Shown here: one piece after another, positions 41,784 to 50,548 of the stretch
Layout of the letters: every line of letters begins with the position of its first letter
How positions within the stretch are numbered: position 1 is the first letter of the stretch
NCBI GenBank assembly: GCA_003481775.1
Contig: QULU01000013.1
Span: forward strand, 35,626-99,625
Length of the DNA stretch: 64,000 nt
Direction: 5' to 3'
Origin: Clostridiaceae bacterium OM02-2AC
Lineage (GTDB): Bacteria > Bacillota_I > Bacilli_A > Erysipelotrichales > Erysipelotrichaceae
Position numbers and translations under genes: made by a program
Notes under the pieces: model-generated
What the model was told of the DNA's origin: nothing
Seen by the model: only the letters and a program-made list of their open reading frames with translations
Database searches by the model: none

Positions 41784-44700
41784 TTACACCTGCTTTCTAA
41801 TCTGTATTTGACTGCCTGTCCTGCTCTTCTTTACAAGAATGCCGGCCGGTATATTTTCCTTCAGCAATTCGACATGGGAAATGATGCCGACATAGCCGCG
41901 GCTGCTGCTCATAATCTGCAATACGGCCAGTGCATCTGCAATGCTGTGTTCATCGAGCGTTCCAAAGCCCTCATCGATAAACATGGTATCCAGCTGAATA
42001 CCGCCGTTTCTAGCCTGCACAACGGCAGATAATGCCAGTGACAGTGCAAGCGAAACCAAAAATTTTTCACCGCCGCTCAGAGAAACGACACTGCGGGTAT
42101 TGCAGGTATAGCTGTCATAAATGGAAAGCTCAAGACCGTATTTTCGTGTCCTGCCACTCGCCTCATCACTGCGGAAAATCTGATAGCGCCCATTGTGCAC
42201 TAGCTTTAGCAGCTGATTGGCCTGCTGGGTGATACTGCCGAGCATGATGCCCAGCACATAGCGTTCAATTCCCATACCGCTATCGCCACGCATCGCCCTG
42301 ACAAAATGGGACAGCTCCACAAAGGCAGGCTCTTTGCGATCCAGCTCCTGCTGTATTTGTTGAATCGAGGCCTGCACCTGCGCATACATCGTCTCATGCG
42401 TCGTGATGTCCGCAAGCCTTAAACGCAGCTGCTCCTCCTGCTGCTGCAGCTGCTCCTGCTGCGCGAGCAATTCCTCCAGATTCTTTTCAGGAATCGCTTC
42501 ACAGCGCTGCTGAAGATCCTGTATCCTTGTTTTCAGCTGTTCCTTTTTCAGTGCATATTCCTGCAGCTGCTGTTCCCGTTTTTGCAGATTCTTTTGCTGC
42601 AGGCGCTGCATTTCCTCTTCCTGAATGCTGTTTTGTGCCACTGCCTGCCAGGACAGCTCCGCCGCCTGCAATGCCTGCTGTGCCTGCTGTTCTTCTATTT
42701 GCGCGTGCTCACAATCCCGCTGCTGCTGCGCCAGATTGATTTCCAGCTGTCGAAGCCTTGCTTCCTGCTTCGCCCCCTGTGCGGCTGCAAGCGCATGCTC
42801 CTGCTGCAGCTGCTGTACATACTCCATAAGTGCTTGCGTATTGCGCAGCTGCTGCGGGATGCTGTCCTGTAATACGGCTTTCTGCTGATCGTTCAGCAAA
42901 ATCTCCGTATGCAGCGCCTGCTGTTTTTGCTGCAGCTGCTGCCATACAGCCTCCTGTTCCTGCTGCTCCTGCTGTAGATGCTCCAGCTGCTGCAAAAGCT
43001 CCTGCAGGATTTTGTTCTGCTGCTCTGCATATTGCTGCTTCTGCTGCAGCATAGAAAATTCTGTCTGGGAAAACGGCTGCTGCAAAAGCGTCTGTATAGC
43101 CTGCATATGCTCCTGCATAGATGCATTCCTCATTTGTATGGACAAATGCACATGCTCCTTTTGCTTCTGGATACCCTGATATGCTTCCTTTTCCTGATCC
43201 AGCTGCTCCTGCAGCTGCTGTAGCTGTACTACGTCCTGATATGCCGCCTCTGCTTCAGCGAGTGCTGGATGCGTTGTGCTTCCACATACAGGACAGGGCT
43301 CGTGTTCCTGCAACGATGCTGCAAGCTGTGCCGCGCTATTTTTCAGGTAGACACGCATTGCATCATCATAGGCCCTCTGCAATGGCTCCAGCTGCTTTGC
43401 CAGCGTCTTTTCCTGCTCTAACAGCGCTTTTTCTCTCGCTTCCTCCATCTTCAGCTTATCATAAAGCAGGATTCGTTGCTGTTCATGGTAATCCGCCTGC
43501 TTCCACACTGCAAAGCGCTGCGCAATGTCCTGCAGCCCATCCAGCTGTTGCCGGGTTTCCTCTATCCTGTTTTGCAGCTGCTTGATCGCGCTTTTCAGCT
43601 TGTCGCATTGCACTTGCTTCTGTTCCAGCTGTCGCTGCTGGTTTTCCTGCTTCTGCTCCAGGTCACGCTCCTTTACAAGCAGCTGCTGCAGCTGTTCAAC
43701 AAACGGTTGCAGCTCCCTTGCTTCATGCAGCTGCTGCTGCATGCGCTGCTCCTGCTCCCTGTATTCCTGCAGCTGCTTCTGCCACAGGGGAGCCTCCTGC
43801 TTCTGCTGCTGCAAATGCTTGTGCTGCTTTGCAACAGCCAGCCGATTGTCGACGCGCTGCTTCCATATACTGCGGCATTGCTGTAACGTATTCCATTGTG
43901 GCAGCACCTTTGTCAGTTCCTTCTGCCGTTCCAGAAAAGCGGCCAGCTGCCTCATCTCTTCCTCCTGCTTCAGCAGCTGCTCCCCTGTCTGCTGTGCCTG
44001 CTGCAAAAGCGTCAGCTGTTCCCTTCTCAGCCTTTGCTGTGCTGTATCCTGCTTGTTTTGTTCCAGCAGCTGCTGCTTCTGCTTCAAATCCTGCTCCAGT
44101 GTTCTGCGCGTGGCATCGGCCTGCTTCAGCCACGCTGTAATTTCCTCAGGACTCTGCATATCTATCCCGCTCAGCAGGGCATCCCTACGCTGCTTTTTCA
44201 TATCCAGCTGCTCCCGCTGCTGCTTCATGGTATCGCTGAGCACCTGATTGATGCCGGTCCAGCGCTCCATCTGAAACAGCGTTTTCAATATCTCCTGCTT
44301 TTCTTCACTCTTGCTTGTCAACAGCTGTTCAAACTTCCCCTGCGGCAGGATCATAACCTGTACGAACTGCGCATAATTCAGCCCCAACAGCTCCACCGCC
44401 TTTTCTTCAACGTTTTTCAGCTTCGGGTTTTCAAAGAAAGGCACAAACTCGCCGTCCACGATTTCTCCGGCATCAATTTTCAGCTGTGGCGTCAGCTCCT
44501 GATTCCGCTTCTTTCGCATCGTGATCGTTCGCACGAACCGATAGGTACGCTGATGCAGCTGAAATTGAAAATCAACGATGGTCGCATCCTGCGCCTCAGC
44601 AAAACGGGAACGCATACTGTACAGATCCTCCCGCTGGGAACCGCTGCTTTTCCCATACAGCGCATAGGTCATCGCATCGAGCAGCATTGTCTTTCCACTG

Positions 44701-44813
44701 CCCGTCTCTCCCTGAATGAGGAACAGATGCTGTTCATCAAACACATGAAAATTGATGCACTGCGGCTTCACATAGGGTCCGAAGGCCTGCAGCTTCAATC
44801 GCTCAGGTCGCAT
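41784..44813 (-). CDS. sbcC: Exonuclease subunit SbcC (Rad50-like)
   Basis: A 1009-aa SMC-like ATPase that with SbcD cuts DNA hairpins and protein-blocked ends. Walker A GETGSGKT is at residues 35-42, the zinc hook CPVCGST near residue 505, and the C-terminal signature SLSGGEKFLVSLALSLALS and Walker B MFIDEGFGTLDEHS close the ATPase head. Start 44813 is favoured over an upstream frame start because of GGAGGGAGAGG before it and an 11-nt overlap with sbcD. The long coiled-coil arms are unusually rich in glutamine (for example LLQQLEHLQQEQQEQ). Confidence 0.95.
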   Translation of the reverse strand: MRPERLKLQAFGPYVKPQCINFHVFDEQHLFLIQGETGSGKTMLLDAMTYALYGKSSGSQREDLYSMRSRFAEAQDATIVDFQFQLHQRTYRFVRTITMRKKRNQELTPQLKIDAGEIVDGEFVPFFENPKLKNVEEKAVELLGLNYAQFVQVMILPQGKFEQLLTSKSEEKQEILKTLFQMERWTGINQVLSDTMKQQREQLDMKKQRRDALLSGIDMQSPEEITAWLKQADATRRTLEQDLKQKQQLLEQNKQDTAQQRLRREQLTLLQQAQQTGEQLLKQEEEMRQLAAFLERQKELTKVLPQWNTLQQCRSIWKQRVDNRLAVAKQHKHLQQQKQEAPLWQKQLQEYREQEQRMQQQLHEARELQPFVEQLQQLLVKERDLEQKQENQQRQLEQKQVQCDKLKSAIKQLQNRIEETRQQLDGLQDIAQRFAVWKQADYHEQQRILLYDKLKMEEAREKALLEQEKTLAKQLEPLQRAYDDAMRVYLKNSAAQLAASLQEHEPCPVCGSTTHPALAEAEAAYQDVVQLQQLQEQLDQEKEAYQGIQKQKEHVHLSIQMRNASMQEHMQAIQTLLQQPFSQTEFSMLQQKQQYAEQQNKILQELLQQLEHLQQEQQEQEAVWQQLQQKQQALHTEILLNDQQKAVLQDSIPQQLRNTQALMEYVQQLQQEHALAAAQGAKQEARLRQLEINLAQQQRDCEHAQIEEQQAQQALQAAELSWQAVAQNSIQEEEMQRLQQKNLQKREQQLQEYALKKEQLKTRIQDLQQRCEAIPEKNLEELLAQQEQLQQQEEQLRLRLADITTHETMYAQVQASIQQIQQELDRKEPAFVELSHFVRAMRGDSGMGIERYVLGIMLGSITQQANQLLKLVHNGRYQIFRSDEASGRTRKYGLELSIYDSYTCNTRSVVSLSGGEKFLVSLALSLALSAVVQARNGGIQLDTMFIDEGFGTLDEHSIADALAVLQIMSSSRGYVGIISHVELLKENIPAGILVKKSRTGSQIQIRKQV

Positions 44814-45933
44814 ACATTTCCTCTCCCTCCTGCTGTTTCTGTGCCTGCAAAAACAGCTGCTTTGCTGCTTCACTCAGCGTTTCACCATAATAATCCTGAA
44901 AGAACTGCTGTACGATATCCAAATCCGATATGGTCTCTAAATCCTGCAGGCGTATGGTAATATTCGTCTGCTCCTGCTCCATGCTTTTCCCACTCAGCTG
45001 CAGAAGATTCTCATAGCCCTGTCGGAAATAATCCAGCATTTCGTAGGATACCGGTAAATCTGTAACTTCAATTTTTACATATGTGTTATTGGACACTGCC
45101 TGCTGCAGCATTGTATCCTTCAATTCCGCATAGCTTCCCTTCAGCACCTGCAGGGGATGCAGGGGCAGGATATCCCGTTTTGATACGGTATCCGTCTGAC
45201 TGTCATAAATCAGCACGCCCTTGCGCTGCGCAGCCTCTGAAAAGGAATACGGCAGTGGGGATCCGCTATACCATACACGTCCGCCAGCATGCTGACGGCG
45301 ATGCAGATGTCCCATCGCCACATAGGAAAATCCGTCAAATATATGGGAAGGTACCAGATCCGCTCCGCCTACCTGCGCAAACCGATCACTTTCACATACC
45401 TCGGCATTTGCCAAAAAGGCATGCGCCATGGCGATATGACGATACGCTGGATCTGCCGTAGAAAGAATCTCCTCACAAATACAGGAAAAAGCCTCAGCCT
45501 GTGATTGCACATCCCTTCGATATACCGTTCTTACCTGCTCCACATGAAAATACGGAATCGGATAAATGATGCAATCATCCAACCGAATTCCCTCTACTTT
45601 TTCCTTCAGACTGCCAATGATGTGCAGTCCCATTCCCTGCAGCAGTCTTGACAGGGATGCAAGACGGGTTGCTGAATCATGATTTCCGGCAATGACAATC
45701 ACCTTTTTCTTTAGCTCCATGCAAAGCATATACATGATATCATCGTATAATTCGATAGCCTCTTTACTGGCCAGAAGCGTATCATACACATCTCCTGCCA
45801 CCAGCAGTGCATCGATGCTTTCCTCCTCAACAATCGTCCTCAGCTGCTGCTTGAACCAACGCTGATCCTCCAGCAGCGACAGCTTATATAAATCCATTCC
45901 CAGATGCCAGTCGGCCGTATGTAATATTCTCAT
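44803..45933 (-). CDS. sbcD: Exonuclease subunit SbcD (Mre11-like)
   Basis: A 376-aa calcineurin-like nuclease, partner of SbcC. The metal-binding motifs are complete: HTADWHLG at residues 5-12, AGDVYDT near 46, AGNHDS near 83 and MAHAFLANAE and GHLHRRQ further on. The C-terminal part is the capping domain that contacts SbcC. It has the usual length for SbcD. The end overlaps sbcC by 11 nt. Confidence 0.95.
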   Translation of the reverse strand: MRILHTADWHLGMDLYKLSLLEDQRWFKQQLRTIVEEESIDALLVAGDVYDTLLASKEAIELYDDIMYMLCMELKKKVIVIAGNHDSATRLASLSRLLQGMGLHIIGSLKEKVEGIRLDDCIIYPIPYFHVEQVRTVYRRDVQSQAEAFSCICEEILSTADPAYRHIAMAHAFLANAEVCESDRFAQVGGADLVPSHIFDGFSYVAMGHLHRRQHAGGRVWYSGSPLPYSFSEAAQRKGVLIYDSQTDTVSKRDILPLHPLQVLKGSYAELKDTMLQQAVSNNTYVKIEVTDLPVSYEMLDYFRQGYENLLQLSGKSMEQEQTNITIRLQDLETISDLDIVQQFFQDYYGETLSEAAKQLFLQAQKQQEGEEMYAT

Positions 45934-45950
45934 TCCATTCCTCCTTACCT

Positions 45951-45975
45951 GAAAACAGGGCAGATTCCTCTGCCC
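45951..45975 (-). terminator. Intrinsic terminator after the 45975 gene
   Basis: On the minus strand GGGCAGA, a 4-nt loop and TCTGCCC form a perfect 7-bp stem, followed by TGTTTT. It begins at the stop codon and separates the gene from sbcD. Confidence 0.7.
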
Positions 45976-46742
45976 TACTCCTCTGATCCTTCCACTGCCT
46001 GTCCTTTTTCTGCCTGAAAATCCTTACTGTACTGTATATCCTTAAAGGACCAGCGGACATCAAACTGCTGATAGGTGACCACTGTTTCCGGCCAGTTAAT
46101 CTGATAGGTCGTTTCCGCAAACACACTGCCATCCCTGGTTTTGGTCTTTGTCCCGATATATTTGATTTCTCCGCTGACAATGCTGGCATCCGTTATGAAA
46201 ATGCTCGGCACTTCAACAGGATGTGCTTTATCATATTGATAGTTCAGCATTATCTGGGTAGCATGATCAAGCTGCTTTACACGTTGCTCCATGCTGACTA
46301 CATAATTGACAAAAACCTTGGTCGTTTTTTCTACGGTCTTTCCATTTGATAAATTCAGAATCAGACGCAGCACATTTTCTCCGGTTGCGTAATTGTAGGC
46401 ATCCTTTGATATCTGATAGCTGCTGTAGTCCGATACATTATCTACATACGTATTGTTGATGTACAATTCTACACTGCTGATTGTGGAAGTATGCTTTTCA
46501 TAGCTCCAGGAGACATCGATATATCGCAAATCCTTTCGATACTCTCCCTCAAACTGCGTGATTTCCGCTGTTGTCTTTGCAGGTGCAGGGTCGGGCGTTG
46601 TCACCGCCGGCTTTGCCGGTTCCTGCTGCGCTTGCGTATTTACAAAGATATAGACGGATAAGGCAATGATAATCAACAGTATGACAGTCAGCAAGAAAAC
46701 AAAGAAGCCGTTCTTTTTCAGATATGTCTTAATGTTTTTCAT
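45975..46742 (-). CDS. Membrane-anchored extracytoplasmic protein of unknown function
   Basis: A 255-aa protein with a short basic start, one membrane helix (FFVFLLTVILLIIIALSVYIF, split), a Pro/Ala/Thr linker (EPAKPAVTTPDPAPAKTT) and a beta-rich outer domain (YIDVSWSYEKHTSTISSVELY, GENVLRLILNLSNGKTVEK). The layout of the first half suggests an Ig-like fold. No enzyme motif is seen. AAGGAGGG precedes the ATG. It has its own terminator. Confidence 0.65.
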   Translation of the reverse strand: MKNIKTYLKKNGFFVFLLTVILLIIIALSVYIFVNTQAQQEPAKPAVTTPDPAPAKTTAEITQFEGEYRKDLRYIDVSWSYEKHTSTISSVELYINNTYVDNVSDYSSYQISKDAYNYATGENVLRLILNLSNGKTVEKTTKVFVNYVVSMEQRVKQLDHATQIMLNYQYDKAHPVEVPSIFITDASIVSGEIKYIGTKTKTRDGSVFAETTYQINWPETVVTYQQFDVRWSFKDIQYSKDFQAEKGQAVEGSEE

Positions 46743-46879
46743 ATGCCCTCCTTATGTACTCTCTATTATACTGTTTTCCATAGTAGAAAGCCACTGATTT
46801 TTGTCATAATCATGGAAAATCACATCATTTTACACAAAGAAAACACTTACAAATTCTTTTTATCAACGGACATGGAAAT

Positions 46880-46921
46880 AAAAAAGATATAGAATACGAA
46901 TCATCATCCGCATCTATATCT
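46880..46921 (-). terminator. Terminator after metQ
   Basis: On the minus strand AGATATAGA pairs with TCTATATCT (9 bp) around a 19-nt loop, followed by TTTTTTATT. Confidence 0.8.
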
Positions 46922-46929
46922 CCATTCCT

Positions 46930-47766
46930 TTATCCGTTTACCGGTACCAGAGGTACAACGATTCCGTCGTATTTCTCCTCGATGAATGTCTTTACATCCT
47001 CGCTATTCAATACCGCAATCAAATCCTTGATTTTTTCATCATCCTTGTGTGCTGTCTGCACTGCTATGATATTGGCGTAGGTCTGTGCAGCCTCACTATC
47101 CTTGGATTCGGTTACCAGCACCTTATCACTGATTTTTGCATTCAACGCATTGTTTCCGTTTACAACTGCAAAATCAACATCCGGAAGACTTGTCGCACAG
47201 GTTTCTGCCTGCATTTCAATGATTTCAACCTTTTTATTGTATGCTTCGATATCCTGCTTCGTCGCATCCACACCCTTGCCCTTTTTCAGAGTGATAATAC
47301 CGTTATCGGCAAGCAGCTTCAGCGCACGTCCACCATTGGTAGGATCATTCGGCACGGAAATTTTCTGCCCGTCAGCAACCTCCTTCAATGATGAATGATT
47401 GTCGGAATAAATTCCCAGCGGTTCAAAATGCACTGCAAACACACTTGTGATTTTGTCAGAGACATTTGCCTTCTTTGCCCAGTCATCCAGATATGGCTTA
47501 TGCTGGAAGAAATTCGCATCCAGCTCATCATCAACCAGTGCCTGATTCGGTTTTACATAATCTGTGAATTCCTCGATTTCAACCTTGTAGCCCTTCTTTT
47601 CCAATGCCGGCTTTACGTGCTTCAGAATTTCCGCATGCGGCGTTACGCTCGCACCGATGCGAATCGTCTTATCCTCTTTTTCACTCTTGGCATCATCGCC
47701 CTTTGCACCACAGCCTGCCAGCAGTGCAATCGTACATAACCCAACTGCTAATGTTTTTAATTTCAT
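46930..47766 (-). CDS. metQ: Methionine ABC transporter substrate-binding lipoprotein
   Basis: A 278-aa NlpA/MetQ-family lipoprotein that delivers methionine to the MetNI importer. LALLAGC-type lipobox: MKLKTLAVGLCTIALLAGC. The mature part shows IRIGASVTPHAEILKHVKP, VEIEEFTDYVKPNQAL, DANFFQHKPYLDDW and VDFAVVNGNNAL, all family blocks. It is the last gene of metN-metI-metQ, 180 nt after metI; the gap contains an inverted repeat (TGTCGAAT...ATTCGACA, 47864-47892) of unknown use. A terminator follows. Confidence 0.95.
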   Translation of the reverse strand: MKLKTLAVGLCTIALLAGCGAKGDDAKSEKEDKTIRIGASVTPHAEILKHVKPALEKKGYKVEIEEFTDYVKPNQALVDDELDANFFQHKPYLDDWAKKANVSDKITSVFAVHFEPLGIYSDNHSSLKEVADGQKISVPNDPTNGGRALKLLADNGIITLKKGKGVDATKQDIEAYNKKVEIIEMQAETCATSLPDVDFAVVNGNNALNAKISDKVLVTESKDSEAAQTYANIIAVQTAHKDDEKIKDLIAVLNSEDVKTFIEEKYDGIVVPLVPVNG

Positions 47767-47946
47767 GTTCTTTCCCTCATCTTTCTATATAGTTTTATTG
47801 CGGAGCCTGTGTATCGGCATATGCTCTGCATTGCATACGCGGATGCGGCTCTTGGTTTATATGTGTCGAATCTGTGAGCTGCACATTCGACAGATCCGGC
47901 AATTCTGCTTCAGCATGTGCTTCACACACGTCCCTCCCTTACTGTA

Positions 47947-48627
47947 TCAATGCGTGGTTTTGCGAATCGCAAAATTCCCGATTCCCTGAATGAGTGAGGT
48001 GATCAGCAGCAGTACGACCACACTCACATAAATAACATCAAACTGGAAGGAATTATAGCCATAACGGATACAGAAATCACCCAGACCACCGCCACCGACA
48101 GCGCCTACCATGGCAATATAGCCAATCAGCGTAATCAGCGTAATCGTCGTTGCGCGGATAATGCCCGGTACACTTTCCTTCAGATATACGCGGAAGATAA
48201 TTTCCAGCGGAGAACAGCCCATTGCCTGACTCGCCTCAATCAATCCGTTATCCACTTCGGATAACGCACTTTCAATCTGTCTTGCGACAAAGGGGATGGC
48301 ACCTACAGCCAGAGGAAGCATGGCCCCCTTTAAGCCGATGGTCGTTCCGACGATAGCGCGCGTCATTGGTGCTATCAGAAAAATCAGTACGATAAAGGGA
48401 ATCGCCCGGAAGAAATCAATGACCTTTCCGATCAGGAAATAAAGAATCACATTTTCCAGTATGCCCTCCTTTTTCGTCACGACCATAATGACACCGAACA
48501 GGGTGCCGATCAATAAGGAAATCACTCCGACGATGCCCAGCATGATGAAGGTTTCCAGAATCGCTGTCCAGAAATCCGGCAGCTTATCCATGATATTCGG
48601 TATGAATCGATTCAAAAATTCTAGCAT
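47947..48627 (-). CDS. metI: Methionine ABC transporter permease
   Basis: A 226-aa inner-membrane permease with about five helices. The EAA loop is LIEASQAMGCSPLEIIFRVYL near residue 140, which contacts MetN. FFRAIPFIVLIFLIAP and GYIAMVGAVGGGGLGDFCIRYGY are typical of MetI. It overlaps metN by 7 nt, consistent with co-translation. Confidence 0.95.
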   Translation of the reverse strand: MLEFLNRFIPNIMDKLPDFWTAILETFIMLGIVGVISLLIGTLFGVIMVVTKKEGILENVILYFLIGKVIDFFRAIPFIVLIFLIAPMTRAIVGTTIGLKGAMLPLAVGAIPFVARQIESALSEVDNGLIEASQAMGCSPLEIIFRVYLKESVPGIIRATTITLITLIGYIAMVGAVGGGGLGDFCIRYGYNSFQFDVIYVSVVVLLLITSLIQGIGNFAIRKTTH

Positions 48628-49655
48628 GATTTCATCACCTCCACGCCTACTTCATGCTCCTTCAGATAGGCAAGTGCCTGATCGATATGCGCGTTTTCTC
48701 CGCTTAAAATGACAATCAAATCACCAAGCGGTGTATTCTTGACAATCTCCACATTTCCAAAAATGATATTGGTATCCACCAGAAACTTTCTGGATATTTC
48801 CGAAATCAATGCCTTGCTGGTGCTGACGGAATCATAGTTCAGCTTTACCATGCGCTGTCCCTTTTCCAGCCTTGTTACACTGGCTCCGGTATCGAGCATT
48901 TCCTGCACACGATGAGCATTGCTGGTTGAAGCGATGAAATTGCGTGTTACCTCTGCCTGCGGCTTTGAGAAGATATCAATGATGCTTCCCTCCTCCACTA
49001 CATATCCGTTTTCCATAACCGCCACACGGTCACAGATTTCCTTGATTACCGCCATTTCATGCGTAATCAATACAATGGTGATGCCCAGCTCCTCGTTTAC
49101 CTTTTTCAACAGCTTCAAAATACTTTTGGTTGTCTGTGGATCCAGCGCACTGGTTGCTTCATCACACAGCAGCACCTTGGGATCATTCGCCAGCGCACGC
49201 GCAATAGCAACACGCTGCTTCTGTCCTCCGCTGAGCTGTGATGGATAGGCATCCACCTTATCACCAAGATCCACCAGCTCCAGCAATCTGCGTATTTTCT
49301 GATCCGTCTCCGCCTTGCTCAACCCGCTTCCCTTCAATGGAAACGCGATATTCTGATAGACTGTACGGCTGCGCATCAGATTGAAATGCTGAAAAATCAT
49401 TCCGATTTTCTTGCGCATAGCTCTTAATTCCTTATCCTTCATTTTCGTGATATCCTGTTCATCAATCACGACTGCTCCCCTGCTCGGGCGCTCCAACAGA
49501 TTGATGCAGCGCACCAGTGTTGATTTTCCGGCACCGCTAAAGCCGATAATCCCATAGATTTCCTTATCCTGTATCGTCAGTGTAACATCCTGCACGGCAT
49601 GTACATTGCCCGCCTTGCTGTCGAATGTTTTACTGACATGCTCTAATCTGATCAT
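48621..49655 (-). CDS. metN: Methionine ABC transporter ATPase
   Basis: A 344-aa ATPase. Walker A GFSGAGKST, the Q-loop, the signature LSGGQKQRVAIARAL, Walker B VLLCDEATSALDP and the switch His (LITHEMAV) are all present. The C-terminal 80 residues form the NIL domain that binds methionine and inhibits transport. ATG 49655 is chosen for AGGAGGAAG at 6-7 nt; it follows the T-box terminator directly. First gene of metNIQ. Confidence 0.96.
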   Translation of the reverse strand: MIRLEHVSKTFDSKAGNVHAVQDVTLTIQDKEIYGIIGFSGAGKSTLVRCINLLERPSRGAVVIDEQDITKMKDKELRAMRKKIGMIFQHFNLMRSRTVYQNIAFPLKGSGLSKAETDQKIRRLLELVDLGDKVDAYPSQLSGGQKQRVAIARALANDPKVLLCDEATSALDPQTTKSILKLLKKVNEELGITIVLITHEMAVIKEICDRVAVMENGYVVEEGSIIDIFSKPQAEVTRNFIASTSNAHRVQEMLDTGASVTRLEKGQRMVKLNYDSVSTSKALISEISRKFLVDTNIIFGNVEIVKNTPLGDLIVILSGENAHIDQALAYLKEHEVGVEVMKSC

Positions 49656-49674
49656 GTCCTCTTCCTCCTGCATA

Positions 49675-49945
49675 TAAAAAAGCCTTCATCCCATAGGACG
49701 AAAGCTGCATTTCGTGTTACCACCTAAGTTTATTTCCACCTCACGGTGAAAACCTCATCAAGTACGCTTTCCTGAAGGAAAGTTATACCCTATCGCTGTA
49801 ACGGGCGAACACGTCGCAGCCTACCTTGTTCGACTGCGCGACTCCAAGACCATTTTCAGCAGTTCCTCTTTATTTCCTCTCACCAAACGGAAACTCTCTG
49901 CAAAAGCCTACCTGCCTACTCTTCTTTTCTACGTCATTGTTTATC
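49675..49945 (-). ncRNA. T-box leader controlling metN-metI-metQ
   Basis: The minus-strand leader holds the T-box core AGGTGGTAACACG (49713-49725), which pairs with the tRNA acceptor end, followed by an 11-bp terminator stem AGCTTTCGTCC/GGATGAAGGCT (49682-49707) and a T-run. Upstream is a long Stem I with an AGAGAG loop segment. An ATG (plus 49851-49853) lies in the probable specifier loop (GCTGAAAATGGTC), which would read tRNA-Met. Uncharged tRNA-Met would then favour the antiterminator and switch on methionine uptake. The specifier choice is inference; the T-box itself is clear. Confidence 0.92.
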
Positions 49946-49953
49946 TGCCCATT

Positions 49954-49982
49954 ATGTTACTTTATTTTAATCAAATCGTCAA
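49954..49982 (-). promoter_or_regulatory. Promoter of the T-box/metNIQ operon
   Basis: On the minus strand TTGACG (49977-49982), a 17-bp spacer and TAACAT (49954-49959), just before the leader start. Confidence 0.7.
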
Positions 49983-50026
49983 GTCTTTTTCTCTTTTTTT
50001 CTTTTTATGAAACTTTTTCCTGTAAA

Positions 50027-50491
50027 TCAGCCGATTTTATATTTCAGCTTATAGGTCTTTCCTTCACTTTCATCATCAAAATATTCCGTGTAGCTCAGCA
50101 TGATTTTCTTCGCGGAGGATGAAATGATAAATACCAGACAGCCGCTGATTTCCTCCTGCGGCTTCAGTGCATATTCATCCGGCAGCTGATTACGGATTCC
50201 AAAGTTATCCTCAGCCTCAAACGGTCCCTCATTATCAAAGGTAATCATGAAGTCATCCTTATACATGGTTAGGATCTCATTGGTTATATTTCGTATCGTT
50301 ACATGCAGCATGAGAAATCGGGCACCGTCATCGACGATAAAATCCTTCAGCTCCTTTTCACACAGCTCGATCCGCTGCAGCTTGCATGTAAAAAAAATGG
50401 TCTGAAATTCATTGATCATCGCCTGATTCGGACAATAATCCGACGTCAGAAGAATATTATGTTTCTGTTGTTCATGTTGAATGATTTCCAT
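50027..50491 (-). CDS. Hypothetical protein, DUF4352-like beta-sandwich
   Basis: A 154-aa protein. The central part (FLMLHVTIRNITNEILTMYKDDF, then PFEAEDNFGIRN and SGCLVFIIS) follows the pattern of DUF4352 domains: a conserved strand with an N-I-T turn, then the E.GCLVF edge strand. Unlike most DUF4352 proteins it has no signal peptide, so it seems cytoplasmic. ATG 50491 has GAGAGGTG upstream. Function unknown. It is a single gene. Confidence 0.6.
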   Translation of the reverse strand: MEIIQHEQQKHNILLTSDYCPNQAMINEFQTIFFTCKLQRIELCEKELKDFIVDDGARFLMLHVTIRNITNEILTMYKDDFMITFDNEGPFEAEDNFGIRNQLPDEYALKPQEEISGCLVFIISSSAKKIMLSYTEYFDDESEGKTYKLKYKIG

Positions 50492-50548
50492 TGTTTTCAC
50501 CTCTCTACCATACTATATGATAGGAGTATGGAAAACTGTCGAATTTCC

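Noticed and set aside
43896..44960. A 354-codon plus-strand frame opposite sbcC, and several other long frames there
   Set aside because: They result from the CTG/CAG-rich sbcC sequence, are Leu/Gln or Cys/Ser runs without family pattern, and lack ribosome sites.
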